Positions 20,801 through 29,325 of a stretch of DNA of 64,000 nucleotides are shown piece by piece (the stretch's first letter is position 1; each line of letters starts with the position of its first letter). Under the pieces are notes generated by a model. That model was not told the DNA's origin, did no database searches, and worked only from the letters and a program-made list of their open reading frames with translations. Source of the DNA: Aurantiochytrium sp. KH105 (lineage: Eukaryota; Sar; Bigyra; Thraustochytrida; Thraustochytriidae); contig BGKB01000011.1 in NCBI GenBank assembly GCA_003116975.1, forward strand, positions 62,001 to 126,000, read 5' to 3'. A program made the translations under genes and the position numbers.

Positions 20801-21774
20801 TGGAACAAGCGCAAATCTTCTTTGTCACGCTTAGTTCGAGCGCCTTGCGACAAATTCAAGAACTGCGCACTCGCTTTCGCTTTGAGGTCGTTGTTGTCGA
20901 CGAGGCTGCGCAAGCCACTGAGCCAAGCGTACTCGTACCTCTGCAGCACCACGTAGATCACTGCGTTCTTGTCGGTGACCCGAAGCAGCTTCCCGCGACG
21001 GTTGTCTCTGATCGCGCCGCGAGTCACTACTTGCAGCAGAGCCTCTTTGAGCGTCTCCAGACGGCAGGTCACCCGAGCTACCTGCTGGACACCCAATATC
21101 GCTGCCATCCGAAAATCTCGGCGTTCCCCTCGCGCGAATTTTACGCGGGTCGCCTCAAGGACGGTCCAAACGTGCTCGAGCCAGACTACGAGACGCCGGG
21201 CATTGCGCGCTTCTCAGTGTTCAATCCTCTTACCTTTTTGAATGTGTCAAGAGCACGCCAGTCAAGTTCGGGTGACTCGTTTCGTAACGAGGACGAAGCA
21301 GTTCTCGCGCTTAATTTGTACGAGACGCTGCGTTTCGTGCTTAAAAAGGACGAACTGACCGGTGATGTGGGGATTGGCATCATCACGCCTTACCGTGAGC
21401 AGCTTGAGCTCCTCCGGTCCAAGTTCAAGGATTACCGCAGCGACGAGAATTTGCAGCTCAATACTGTGGATGGTTTCCAGGGACGCGAGTTCGACGTCAT
21501 CATCTTGTCTTGCGTCCGTTCGAGTGAAGTGGCGAGGCACGGACCGTATGGCCACGCTTCGTCGTCCAAGGCGAAGCGGCCGAGCATTGGATTTGTCAAG
21601 GATGCCCGCCGTCTCAACGTTGCCGTAACTCGTGCCAAGTTTTGCCTCATTGTCATTGGGCAGGATCGCACGCTACGTGTGTCGCCGCTTTGGGCGCGTT
21701 TCTTGGACCATGTGCATGGTACGGGATCTTTTCTCGAAGTCATGGACGTGCACGCGGACCTTTTGCATTTGTGA
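17854..21774 (+). CDS. Sen1/senataxin-type SF1B helicase
   Basis: A 1306-residue protein from ATG 17854, whose context GCCACCATGA is better than the in-frame ATG at 17746. Residues 1-320 are low-complexity (Q, S, P, K) with a polyQ run. The C-terminal half is an SF1B helicase of the Upf1/Sen1/IGHMBP2 group: Walker A GPPGTGKT (720-727), Walker B DEAAQ (from 1016), GDPKQLP (about 1041), the QYRCHP motif, VDGFQGREFDVIILS (motif V) and RRLNVAVTRAK (motif VI). The long insert between Walker A and motif Ia/II (charged, helical) is typical of Sen1 and senataxin, which unwind RNA:DNA hybrids in transcription termination and R-loop removal. The N-terminal part resembles neither Upf1 zinc modules nor the IGHMBP2 R3H end. 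Assignment to Sen1/SETX rather than another SF1B branch is likely but not proven. Confidence 0.85.
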   Translation: MNAKRKVEENAHDDTKRPRTAAALADIIDLTVSSLDSPPPVKAPPRQDAFRLPPEPTKPSWQAAASQPLPSQPPRQQHHQQQSHQPPPQQISQQQHSQQQQQQQQQQLQRTLPHTWNVAPASSSRPPINVTPSSQLPPGHASSKNEVSASVAAKTAMLTPPPSAASVAAKKKEEVAQKLRMQREQAKTKAQAKPTSSSSSSSKSRPVSKRPTSVMPLLDRSLSDQDFASFIRRRDTAPKEPAESSKRLPSSSASTTSSSSGTTSKSSAKDSAKPKRKGPFKRPKLRRTQNDSYSRWMSVRVPVFLESFLTWDFTQEDREFSGKKGGNASSNSNSKRNRHQQDHHRRQVHGKPVVGFAGSTVKAAPPAHATNMQGYGSDMVRINPSSLRDVPLSFRSSQEYAEVFLPLVLEDAFEEARASLRTGRIADRHCPWSARILPTKKKQPGGPTSRSSSTASGAALHTRNESSTENTSDRLKPVMLRFVLHKYTCKSKGEVSQHEQEFGRLPRYDLARVAEADYLKAHGMRKHRTVAPSELSQGDVLILSSSRKYYDNRGVRTRDLAPTAALAVVHGSSRVSFARTPHAQDPTGRSYEIECLVPVTLPVKAELPSFVYGWRPSNCITSWREYDAVAQVVSMNGAKYPLLETLLDGKGKLSQAEAVKQQQQAQQNATASGDEPADNVTVPGVDLSLLQYLESTYNPSQFKAIIKSAAKTKGFTLIQGPPGTGKTHTLLGIINLLHVSVFQRYYDSQLLSPHLEEEQIGNAAAPVVKSVPTSRLSEMDRLEQMPHILVTAPSNTAVDGMVEKIYSQQFRDGLGQMYIPAMVRIGKPTQGNHESASVYLDTQVEDLIRKLSSNPLQPLKERIQALELREKAILDDAPQFRHRAESLAKQIRQSKAASLKHLVWMENNKQKATMDQILEERHNEAIRLDQLPGMEADYRKFAQLFHTAREKLQACRLELSRCRTINSATSPASMRAKLRESVMEQAQIFFVTLSSSALRQIQELRTRFRFEVVVVDEAAQATEPSVLVPLQHHVDHCVLVGDPKQLPATVVSDRAASHYLQQSLFERLQTAGHPSYLLDTQYRCHPKISAFPSREFYAGRLKDGPNVLEPDYETPGIARFSVFNPLTFLNVSRARQSSSGDSFRNEDEAVLALNLYETLRFVLKKDELTGDVGIGIITPYREQLELLRSKFKDYRSDENLQLNTVDGFQGREFDVIILSCVRSSEVARHGPYGHASSSKAKRPSIGFVKDARRLNVAVTRAKFCLIVIGQDRTLRVSPLWARFLDHVHGTGSFLEVMDVHADLLHL

Positions 21775-21895
21775 TTTCTGTTGGCTGTGTGTGTGTGCAA
21801 TTGCCATGTATGTTGAAGACTGAGGAGCACGGAGCCACGTCGTACGTGATACGCTTGCGCCTGTTTTCTTAACAGTGACGACCTTTATTTTTTTC

Positions 21896-21938
21896 GGGGG
21901 GGGGGGGGATTAGAGGGGGGTGGGGGGGGGGGAGAGGG
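21896..21938. repeat. Broken poly-G tract with quadruplex potential between convergent genes
   Basis: Runs of 13, 6 and 11 G separated by ATTAGA and T, followed by GAGGG, lie about 120 bases after the helicase stop and about 415 bases before the end of the convergent kinesin gene. Four or more G-runs with short spacers could fold into a G-quadruplex. Confidence 0.85.
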
Positions 21939-22352
21939 CGTGGTGGCGCTGTGTGATCTGCGAAAGGCCACTCAGATTAGACCGTGGCGAAAGTGAGCGA
22001 GGCCATAAGAGTTTTGTGATGCTTTCTTCTTTTGATCGCCAACAACGAACCAAATCAGACTGACTTGGGCTGAACTACACAAGTTTCTCGCTTATTTTTT
22101 CCTTGAGCAAGGTGATATTCTTGTTACATTTTTGAGGCTATCGAGTGAGTGGAGGTGGGAGAAAAGGGATTCAGAATACATGCATTCCCGTTCATGCTTG
22201 CACTGCGCGTGCACACGCACACGCACACGGATCTACTGCTACTTCTAACTGCTTGTGTTGTGCTTGCGATCGCCCACTCGCGACATCATGATTTGGGGCG
22301 GGGGGCGGGGAAGGAAGCTGGAAGGGAGAGCAGCTTGTGCTCATGACTGTGG

Positions 22353-25295
22353 TCAACGCCGCATGCGGCCAACCATTCTGTTGACGAGGCCACGGCTCCC
22401 ATCTACTGACGCAGAAGCTGCACCCTCAACGCGATGCTTTGAAGCCGCGATGAGCGCCGCGAAAGACTTGCCTCCGGTTCCACTGGTGGCGCTTCCTGTG
22501 CTCTTGCCGCTCCCCATGGGACTGTCGCGCCCGCTCGTGGCATTATATCTCGCCGTGCAGTTCTCTTGGTTATGAAGTGGCGGCACTGGCGGAACATTGC
22601 TGCTGCCGCCTTTTGCCACGGTACTGGAACCCGAGCGCTGCGCGCTGTCCTTTGCGCTGCTCAGCACGCGAGCACTGCGAGCAGGAAGTTCGGGCTCATT
22701 TGACGCGCTCCGTGCAGCTGCCACGGCCGTGGCTGCTGTGGAGTTGCGATGCGTTTGCTGCGATGCTGCTCTTACTGCAGGGGATGTCGACCAGCCTCCA
22801 TCAAAGTCAGGTGGTGTGTCGTAGGTGCGCATGCTGGATGGCAGGTAGCTACGCAGAGCGGGCTTCTCGCTGTTCGTGCTCGCTTTAGATGAAGGCGTGC
22901 TCACTTCGTTGCCATCATCAACGCTAAGAGCCTTGGGGCGGCGAATTGATCGAGACGTTCTCAACTGGCTGGGAAGCATTTGCGAGGTGGTAATGTGCTT
23001 GAGCATGCCGCTACCATGACGTTGGTGATGGTGATTGCTGGCGCTGTCCGAGGCCTCAGTTCTTGATTTCAACGAGGCGACGCGAAGCTTCTCACGCAGC
23101 TGATCGGCTTCGATTCGCAAGGCCACGAGTTGACGCTCTGCATCGGCTTCGCCAACTTGAGCGTCCTTGGCGAGCTGCGTTGCGGATTCGAGCTGCTTGA
23201 TCGTCTTTTCGTGGAGGGCGCGCTCCTCGGCAAGCTCTTCCTTGTACCGCGTGATGGAGTCGAGCTGATCAACGACGATACGATCGAGTCGCTCGAATGA
23301 CTTTCGTCGTGACTCGACACTCTTCCGTCGCGCGCCAGCAGCGGCAGAAGCCACGGCCGCCGCAGACGATGGATCACTCTCAGGTTCATCCGCACCATTG
23401 CCCCGAGACTTGAGCAAATCCTTGAGCTGGTCGATTTCTCGATTCAAGATCTGCGTGTCGGCACTGTGAAGCTGGCGCATGCGCTCCATTTCCTCCTCGC
23501 ACTCGTTGATGTTTGTAACGAGCGCCTCGATGTCCTCCATGGAGTACAAGTGGTTTTTGCCGCCCTCTTCCATGCGCTTGCGCAAGTTTTTGAGCAACAT
23601 GTCGGACTTGTTATCGCTGATTTGCTTTGCAGCGTCGACACGGCGGCGAAAGACGGCCTCCATCTCCTCGAGACGCTGCGCCATTTCCTGTGCGACTTCT
23701 TGACGAATTTCTGCTTCCATGTTGATGCATCTGAGACGCGCATCAGCCAGCTCGTGAATGAGAGCGTGGACGACAGGATGGTCTTCGATTGACATGTTTG
23801 CAAAGCCTTCCTCGTCCGTGTCGTAATAGTCCTCGGGAATTAGCGTATCGGGCTTGGCACGGTATCCTGACCGCAAAGCAGACGCAGGGGTCCTGGTGCC
23901 GTGGTAGCTGCTCGTCCCGCTGGGTGTGGCGGAAGCATTTGCGGCTGGGGTGAGTTTGCGACCATTTGATCCGTATCGAGCACCTGATTTTCGGCGGGAC
24001 ACCTTTTGACGAGCCACCTTGACATTTTTCACGAGAGCGCCGTACTTGAGTGCGTGGGCGGTTTCGTCATAGTCTTCGGGCCGCGCGCTGGCATTCACAA
24101 TCATGGATACGCCGCCGCAATTGGAGCCAATAAAGCAGTCGCGAAAGAGAAGGGTCAGCTTGCTCTCGCGAAAGGGCACCATTTTTTCGCGCTTGTTGAG
24201 TTTTTTGTTTTTCTGATTGAGCCGAAGGGTATCGAGGCAGCGCATGAGGTTCATGAGCGAGCAGTTGATGTTGGAGGCCTCGCGTTGCCGCGCGCGCGAA
24301 GCGTTCGTTCGTTTGCCGCGTTCCGAGCCTGCCAGGTCGACGATGTAGAGACGTGCAGGTTTTGCGGCAGCAGCGTTTGCAGGCAAATTCTTGACGGCGT
24401 TGCCCTTTTGCTCCACGGTGATGACAAAGACAGAGTGGCTGCGACTTGACTGAAGGTTGCATTCTGTTTCGTGCGTTTCGCGCGCTTCTCTTCCCCGGGC
24501 CACAATCTCGATGCCTTCTTTGCTGCAAACGATTGGAGTGGACTTGAGGCCGACGACCTCGACGCCTTCATCCCGAAGCTTGATTTTGAGGCGTTCCTTG
24601 CCGAGATATGAGGCCTTGCTGGCAGCCTGCAGGTCGTGGACCTGCTCGTTGTAGATTTGCAAATAAGAGACTTCCACGCGAGCTTCGTAGTTTTCCGGGT
24701 CCGATCCGAGGGTTGCGCGCTTGGCCTCGAGTTTATCAAAGATGATTTGCATGGTGCGGGGAATGATGCCCGGGTTTGACTCTGAGCCTTCGACAGTGTA
24801 CGTTTTGCCGGCGTTGGTCACACCGTAAGCAAACAAGAGACCATCTTTACCGTCCTCAAGAAGGGTGTCAATGAGAGGAAGTGTGGTTGCCTCAAAGAGC
24901 TCTTCCTGCGTGGTGGGCTTGTTGAAGATGCGCGTAAACTTGTATTTGCCTCCAGTCTCCCGGTTTTTGAACGACTGGCTCTCCTCGGGGGCCATCGTAT
25001 CGACAGTCATGTCGTCGAGGACCTGGAGCGTGTCGTCGTCGGCTCGGCTGTAAACGAGCTGTGCAGGTCCTTCGGGGGATTCACGCTCCTCATGAGGACG
25101 CAAGCGCAGGTACACCTTGACCATGTCTTCTTCGTCTTCTTGCTCCTTGGTGTCATTGATATTGTGGCTATTGCTCTTGATGGGCTCACGTGCCGAAGCG
25201 TCTGTCTCGTGCGTGTTCATGGTGGCGTCTTGTTCTGTATCGGAAGCAGAGGAGCTCGTCGCGGAAAGGGGCTCGGTGTCGCTGGTGGCCGCCAT
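22353..25295 (-). CDS. Kinesin-6-like motor protein (KIF20/KIF23 type)
   Basis: A 980-residue protein. The motor domain starts after an acidic leader and spans about residues 58-440. It has the P-loop GVTNAGKT (158-165), switch I as NLQSSRSH and switch II as IVDLAGSER. The P-loop wording GVTN-x-GKT-[YH]-T and the GIIPRTM segment point to kinesin-6 (MKLP/KIF20/KIF23), which acts in the central spindle and cytokinesis. The loop NASARPEDYDETAHALKYGALV also suits that family. Coiled-coil-forming sequence runs from about 545 to 640 and 700 to 790 (EEMEAVFRRRVDAAK, LEKTIKQLESA type). The C-terminal 180 residues are Ser/Arg/Thr-rich and disordered. The start at 25295 (context GAAGATGG) follows directly from the leader. 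Its orientation is convergent with the helicase gene. Confidence 0.88.
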   Translation of the reverse strand: MAATSDTEPLSATSSSASDTEQDATMNTHETDASAREPIKSNSHNINDTKEQEDEEDMVKVYLRLRPHEERESPEGPAQLVYSRADDDTLQVLDDMTVDTMAPEESQSFKNRETGGKYKFTRIFNKPTTQEELFEATTLPLIDTLLEDGKDGLLFAYGVTNAGKTYTVEGSESNPGIIPRTMQIIFDKLEAKRATLGSDPENYEARVEVSYLQIYNEQVHDLQAASKASYLGKERLKIKLRDEGVEVVGLKSTPIVCSKEGIEIVARGREARETHETECNLQSSRSHSVFVITVEQKGNAVKNLPANAAAAKPARLYIVDLAGSERGKRTNASRARQREASNINCSLMNLMRCLDTLRLNQKNKKLNKREKMVPFRESKLTLLFRDCFIGSNCGGVSMIVNASARPEDYDETAHALKYGALVKNVKVARQKVSRRKSGARYGSNGRKLTPAANASATPSGTSSYHGTRTPASALRSGYRAKPDTLIPEDYYDTDEEGFANMSIEDHPVVHALIHELADARLRCINMEAEIRQEVAQEMAQRLEEMEAVFRRRVDAAKQISDNKSDMLLKNLRKRMEEGGKNHLYSMEDIEALVTNINECEEEMERMRQLHSADTQILNREIDQLKDLLKSRGNGADEPESDPSSAAAVASAAAGARRKSVESRRKSFERLDRIVVDQLDSITRYKEELAEERALHEKTIKQLESATQLAKDAQVGEADAERQLVALRIEADQLREKLRVASLKSRTEASDSASNHHHQRHGSGMLKHITTSQMLPSQLRTSRSIRRPKALSVDDGNEVSTPSSKASTNSEKPALRSYLPSSMRTYDTPPDFDGGWSTSPAVRAASQQTHRNSTAATAVAAARSASNEPELPARSARVLSSAKDSAQRSGSSTVAKGGSSNVPPVPPLHNQENCTARYNATSGRDSPMGSGKSTGSATSGTGGKSFAALIAASKHRVEGAASASVDGSRGLVNRMVGRMRR

Positions 25296-25334
25296 CTTCT
25301 TTGGTTTTCAGACCTGACAATGTATAGTGAAGGA

Positions 25335-25389
25335 TTGCCTTGCCTTGCCTTGCCTTGCCTTGCCTTGCCTTGTCTTGTCTTGTCTTGCC
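25335..25389. repeat. (CCTTG)n pentanucleotide microsatellite
   Basis: About eleven pentamer units (CCTTG, the last three TCTTG) begin 40 bases upstream of the kinesin start. On the transcribed strand they read CAAGG, so they probably lie in the 5' leader. Confidence 0.9.
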
Positions 25390-25416
25390 GTGCAGCAGCG
25401 CGCAGACTCTGACTTC

Positions 25417-25476
25417 TTCGCGTGTCGAGCAGATTATTCGCGTGTCGAGCAGATTGTTCGCGTGTCGAGCAGACAA
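25417..25476. repeat. Three 20-base tandem repeats in the kinesin leader
   Basis: Three adjacent copies of a 20-base unit beginning TTCGCGTGTCGAGCAGA lie at 25417-25436, 25437-25456 and 25457-25476. The first 17 bases are identical and only the last three vary. An AAGC tetramer run follows to about 25520. Confidence 0.9.
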
Positions 25477-26187
25477 GCAAGCCAAGCAAGCAAGCAAGCA
25501 CGCAAGCAAGCAAGCCAGCAAACGAGAAAACGAGCAAGCTCTGCTCTGCTCTGCTCAGCTCAGCTCAGCTCTGCTCTGCTCTTACTCGCCCACTCGCTCG
25601 CAAGCGCTCGCCTGACTGACTGGCCGGCTGGCGGGTCTGCCTTGCCGTGACACACCTCGATGCAGAACTGCACCTTCAGCTGCCTCGTCGCGAAGAGGCT
25701 TGCCCTGCGTCAACGAAACCGTCTCGGGCTCCGCGCCAAGACTCCGTGCTTGCTTCTTTCCCTCGCTCGCCCGGCCTCGTTCGCCCTGTGCTTTGCTTTG
25801 CTGTGCTGCGCTCTGCCCTGCTCAGCGCCGCAGCCGAGCAGGCAAAGCGCTCTCGTCCCTCGTTCTCTGTGTGTGTCTCTCTCTCTGCGCCGCGATAAGG
25901 CGCTCCTGCTCTCGGTTTCTTGGCGCCGGCGCCATGCCGTTACACGCTGCGCAACCCGTTTTCGTTGTTCGAAAACCCCGCGGCTCCAGGAAGCCAGCCA
26001 GCCAGCCAGCCACCGTGGCCTCTGGAGAGGTCGTGGCCGCGGGAAGAAAGAAAGGGAAAGAGGAAGCGAAAGGGCGTGTACGCTGTGTCGTTTCGCCGAT
26101 TATGAAAATGTTGCCAAGGGTGTCGTCTCGCCGCGCGAGGCTCCGCACCCGACCACTTGGGTGATGAACATCGTTGTCTTTTATTTT

Positions 26188-29100
26188 TTAATTTTCAATG
26201 GCAGCGAGGCAAGCCTCGTGCGCTACGGTTCGCAGCGAGGGGTCCACAGCAAAGGGATCGGTGAGAATCTGTTTGTTACAAACTCGGCAAAGTGTGTCGG
26301 ATGTGATGGCAAAGTTTCGCCTCTGTGTACGAGTTGTATGATACAACGTCTTGATGTTCTGAGCAACACGAAGATTCTTCTCGACGCGGAGATGCGAAAG
26401 ACGTTGCACGTTGGCCCGAAAGACAACCGAAAGGTAGGTTTGCAGGTCACTGAGACGCATATCGGCCGGTAGCTTGGACATGACCAGGCTGGGGTCAATG
26501 AAGCGGCCATACTTTTCGAGAATGGCAAGAGAGTCGGCGCGATGTTTCTCAGCAAGAGCCGGCTCAAAGTAAAGGCAGACGAGTTCCAGAAACGGATTGT
26601 CCTGCGCCTTGTCCTGTGTTTGCAGACTGGAAGGTTGCCGTGAAAGTTCGTCTGACGATTCCTCATGCTTTTCCTTGGCAAGGATTCGCTCGAGATGGCG
26701 AAGACAGTACGCCTCGGCGGCCTCTGGGTCGTGCAAATCTTTAACAAGGATCGCAAGCGCCTGGTTGTGCCATCCACACTTGGCATAGAGTGCAGCCTTT
26801 TCTGGTAGGAGAGAAATGTCGGGGATTGAGGCGTTGTCAATGTATCGAGCCGCGAGATCCGCTTCAAAGGTTGACTCGTGGCCAGCGCCTGGCTCCTCGA
26901 CGCGGGACGTCAACGTCTCTGGACGGTCAATAAATTCTGCAAAGTCAGTCCGCACCTGCTCGCGTAGGGCCGCAGGACAGTTTTCGAGAACGCGCAGGTA
27001 TTCTTCGGCAGCGCGCAAATCAAAAGCCCGTAATTGTTCACCGACCACGGTGCGCGTGAGATGATCTAGATAACGTAGTCTGAGGCGAGCTCGTGGGGAC
27101 TTGTCAAACTTGGCAAGGTGATCCAGCACGGTCTCAGGAGCAAGGTTGTTCTTCTCAGATGGGACTGCTTCTGTGAATATGGTAATGGCGTGTTCTGGGT
27201 CTTTCTCGAGGACCCAAGGCGAAAATGCCCATACGAGGTTGGCTGGATCTTGATGAGCACGCAAAAACGTGATGGTCTCTTGCACGCCATCAACGCCCGC
27301 TTCGTTGAGTTGCCCGGCGCCCAGATCGGCCCAAATTTGCAAAGCCTCTCGCCTTTGAGCTGCAGAGTTGCCATAGAGGAGAGCCGCTGCGTGATATCTG
27401 TGTTTGTCAAGAAGGACTTGGGCGCACGTGTCTACTTCGAGTGCATTGTTGGCGGAAGCACAAAGAGCGTGGAGCGCGTCGCGGTCGCCATCTTGGTGCG
27501 GAGGGTCGAGATACAATCGAAAAAGAGCAAAGTCTACAAAAGCTGCAATCGCTGGGTCCGTATACAGCGCCTTTTCCCGTTGCGCCGAAAGGTGGGCTTT
27601 GAGCGCAAGGTGGAGGTTTTCCTGATCGTTCTCGCTCGGCGTGGAGCGCGCGAAATGAAGTAAAGAGGATGAGGCCGAAGAGGATGAGGTCGCGTGATCC
27701 GAAGCCGGTATGCGAAGGCGTTTAGGTTCATAGGTGTCGAGATGAGGCGGGCAGAGATGCGGAACGTGAGCGATGATTTCGCGGAGGTCGAGCTTGGCAT
27801 AGGCAAAGTGCTGCATGGCTTTGGCAAAGCGCGCCTTGCGCAACATCGCGACGCCAGCTTCGAGGTGAAAGTTAGCGACGAGATCTTCATGAGCGGCCTG
27901 TGCGTCTGGGTTTTGCAGAGCTTGTGCTCCGATGGAAAGTTGACGGGCGAGGCGGCGTTCGACTACACGCGTGTGGTCCGTATTTTGCGTGCGACGTGTC
28001 TCGTCAAAGGGATCGAGGACGCGCTCTGTATATACGCGAAACGCCGCGGCAATGTCATCTTCGTCAAAGAGCTGCTCCATGCGTTCCCTGAGCGATATAG
28101 TGCCAAGATTAAAGACAGCGCTGGGTGTGAGCATTGAGACCCCACCACCAGCGGTGAGGTCTTCGAGCGCGGGTTCTTGGTCGTTTGCATCTGCATTGCC
28201 ATGGCTGGCATCATTGCTGGGGGACGGGCGGGTAGCGAAGGCGTTCCAAGGCGCCGGGGCGACAAGCGCGACGACGGGAAAGTCAATCGTTGTACTTTCT
28301 GCCAAATTGCCACGGGGGTCAGTAGAGTGAACTTGAATGCGGCGTCCGTCGTCATGCACAGATACGGCAAAGTCTAGCGTACAGACTGTTTGAAGCGGTG
28401 GCGAGGACCAAACAATTGTACTTCCACTGGGCTGACCGGACGCATTAATGACGATGCCGAGACCATCGACAATCATGAGGAAGCGGCCGTTACTTAAGGC
28501 GCACACATTGGATCCACGAGCAATATACGGGGGAATGTTTGAGGAGGAGGCCAAGGATGCTGACATGGGCGGCGAGGAAGAGAGTGCGGCGGAGGCAGAG
28601 GATGCACCTGGTCCTGCTCCTGGCGCTCCCGGCGCTCCTCCTCCTGCTGCTGCTGCTGCTGCTGCTGCTGAAGGTGAGTGCGAGGAGCTTGGCGAGGCAG
28701 TGGCTGTTGCGCCAAATGAAAAAGACATGCGGCGCTTGCGACGTCTCTCCCCAGTGGGGAACTCATGAACCTTGAGCGCACGGCCGGACGGGATATCGAG
28801 CAGAGTAATTTGGTCTTCCATGGCGACGCAGAGTTTGTGAAGAGCCCAGGCTGCGTCGAGGGGCGGGCTGGGTATATTGATGACCTTCCACGGCTCGTAC
28901 GCATCCCCTGCCCAGCGGAACAAGTGGGCTTTGTGAGAGGAAAAGGCGCAGACGGAGAAGTCTGGCACCGGGGTCTCGTTGAGTACGATGCCAAGCACCT
29001 CATTTTTGATGGGGAGTTTTGCGGCAGGTCTCGGTCGCATGCGCTGCGCATCGATGCTCTCCACGGCACCGTTGCAGAGTGCGAGCACGAGTCCAATCTC

Positions 29101-29325
29101 GCCGAGTGCGAGCAGCTGCACGACGGGCTTGCCGGCCGCGACGAGGTGCGCCTGCTGCTGGGCGCCGGCCACAACCAGACAGACGCGGCCGTCGTCGGTG
29201 CCGATGTACACGTGATCATAAAAGGAGGCAACGCTCCTCGCGCCGCGAGGGACACCTTCGTCGAGAGGCCCAAGGCCGTGTGCCGCGCTCGAGCTCAGCA
29301 TCGTCGCACGAAGGAGACTAAACAA
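26188..29325 (-). CDS. VPS39/TGFBRAP1-family tethering subunit (HOPS/CORVET)
   Basis: A 1045-residue protein. Residues about 10-330 form a citron-homology (CNH)/beta-propeller-like region (YIGTDDGRVCLVV, LALGEIGLVLALCNGAVESID), interrupted by an Ala/Gly/Ser-rich insert. The rest is helical, clathrin-repeat-like. The C-terminus carries the half-RING typical of VPS39: C1013-x2-C1016 with H1036-x2-C1039, inside CRVCNKQI and AHEAC. VPS39/Vam6 and its paralogs Vps3/TGFBRAP1 bridge Rab7 or Rab5 membranes to the HOPS or CORVET core in late endosome and vacuole fusion. Sequence reading alone does not separate the two paralogs. The start may be 29325 or the second ATG at 29301. The (CTG)n/Ala-Gly-rich stretch near 28640-28670 looks like a repeat expansion. 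Confidence 0.82.
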   Translation of the reverse strand: MFSLLRATMLSSSAAHGLGPLDEGVPRGARSVASFYDHVYIGTDDGRVCLVVAGAQQQAHLVAAGKPVVQLLALGEIGLVLALCNGAVESIDAQRMRPRPAAKLPIKNEVLGIVLNETPVPDFSVCAFSSHKAHLFRWAGDAYEPWKVINIPSPPLDAAWALHKLCVAMEDQITLLDIPSGRALKVHEFPTGERRRKRRMSFSFGATATASPSSSHSPSAAAAAAAAGGGAPGAPGAGPGASSASAALSSSPPMSASLASSSNIPPYIARGSNVCALSNGRFLMIVDGLGIVINASGQPSGSTIVWSSPPLQTVCTLDFAVSVHDDGRRIQVHSTDPRGNLAESTTIDFPVVALVAPAPWNAFATRPSPSNDASHGNADANDQEPALEDLTAGGGVSMLTPSAVFNLGTISLRERMEQLFDEDDIAAAFRVYTERVLDPFDETRRTQNTDHTRVVERRLARQLSIGAQALQNPDAQAAHEDLVANFHLEAGVAMLRKARFAKAMQHFAYAKLDLREIIAHVPHLCPPHLDTYEPKRLRIPASDHATSSSSASSSLLHFARSTPSENDQENLHLALKAHLSAQREKALYTDPAIAAFVDFALFRLYLDPPHQDGDRDALHALCASANNALEVDTCAQVLLDKHRYHAAALLYGNSAAQRREALQIWADLGAGQLNEAGVDGVQETITFLRAHQDPANLVWAFSPWVLEKDPEHAITIFTEAVPSEKNNLAPETVLDHLAKFDKSPRARLRLRYLDHLTRTVVGEQLRAFDLRAAEEYLRVLENCPAALREQVRTDFAEFIDRPETLTSRVEEPGAGHESTFEADLAARYIDNASIPDISLLPEKAALYAKCGWHNQALAILVKDLHDPEAAEAYCLRHLERILAKEKHEESSDELSRQPSSLQTQDKAQDNPFLELVCLYFEPALAEKHRADSLAILEKYGRFIDPSLVMSKLPADMRLSDLQTYLSVVFRANVQRLSHLRVEKNLRVAQNIKTLYHTTRTQRRNFAITSDTLCRVCNKQILTDPFAVDPSLRTVAHEACLAAIEN

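Larger units (their letters stand above)
25296..26187. other. Spacer between kinesin start and VPS39-family end
   Basis: Contains the kinesin leader with a CCTTG pentamer run, three 20-base tandem repeats and an AAGC run, then CTCTG/CTCAG runs near 25537-25585. Open frames here are repeat products. No gene is supported. Confidence 0.5.
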
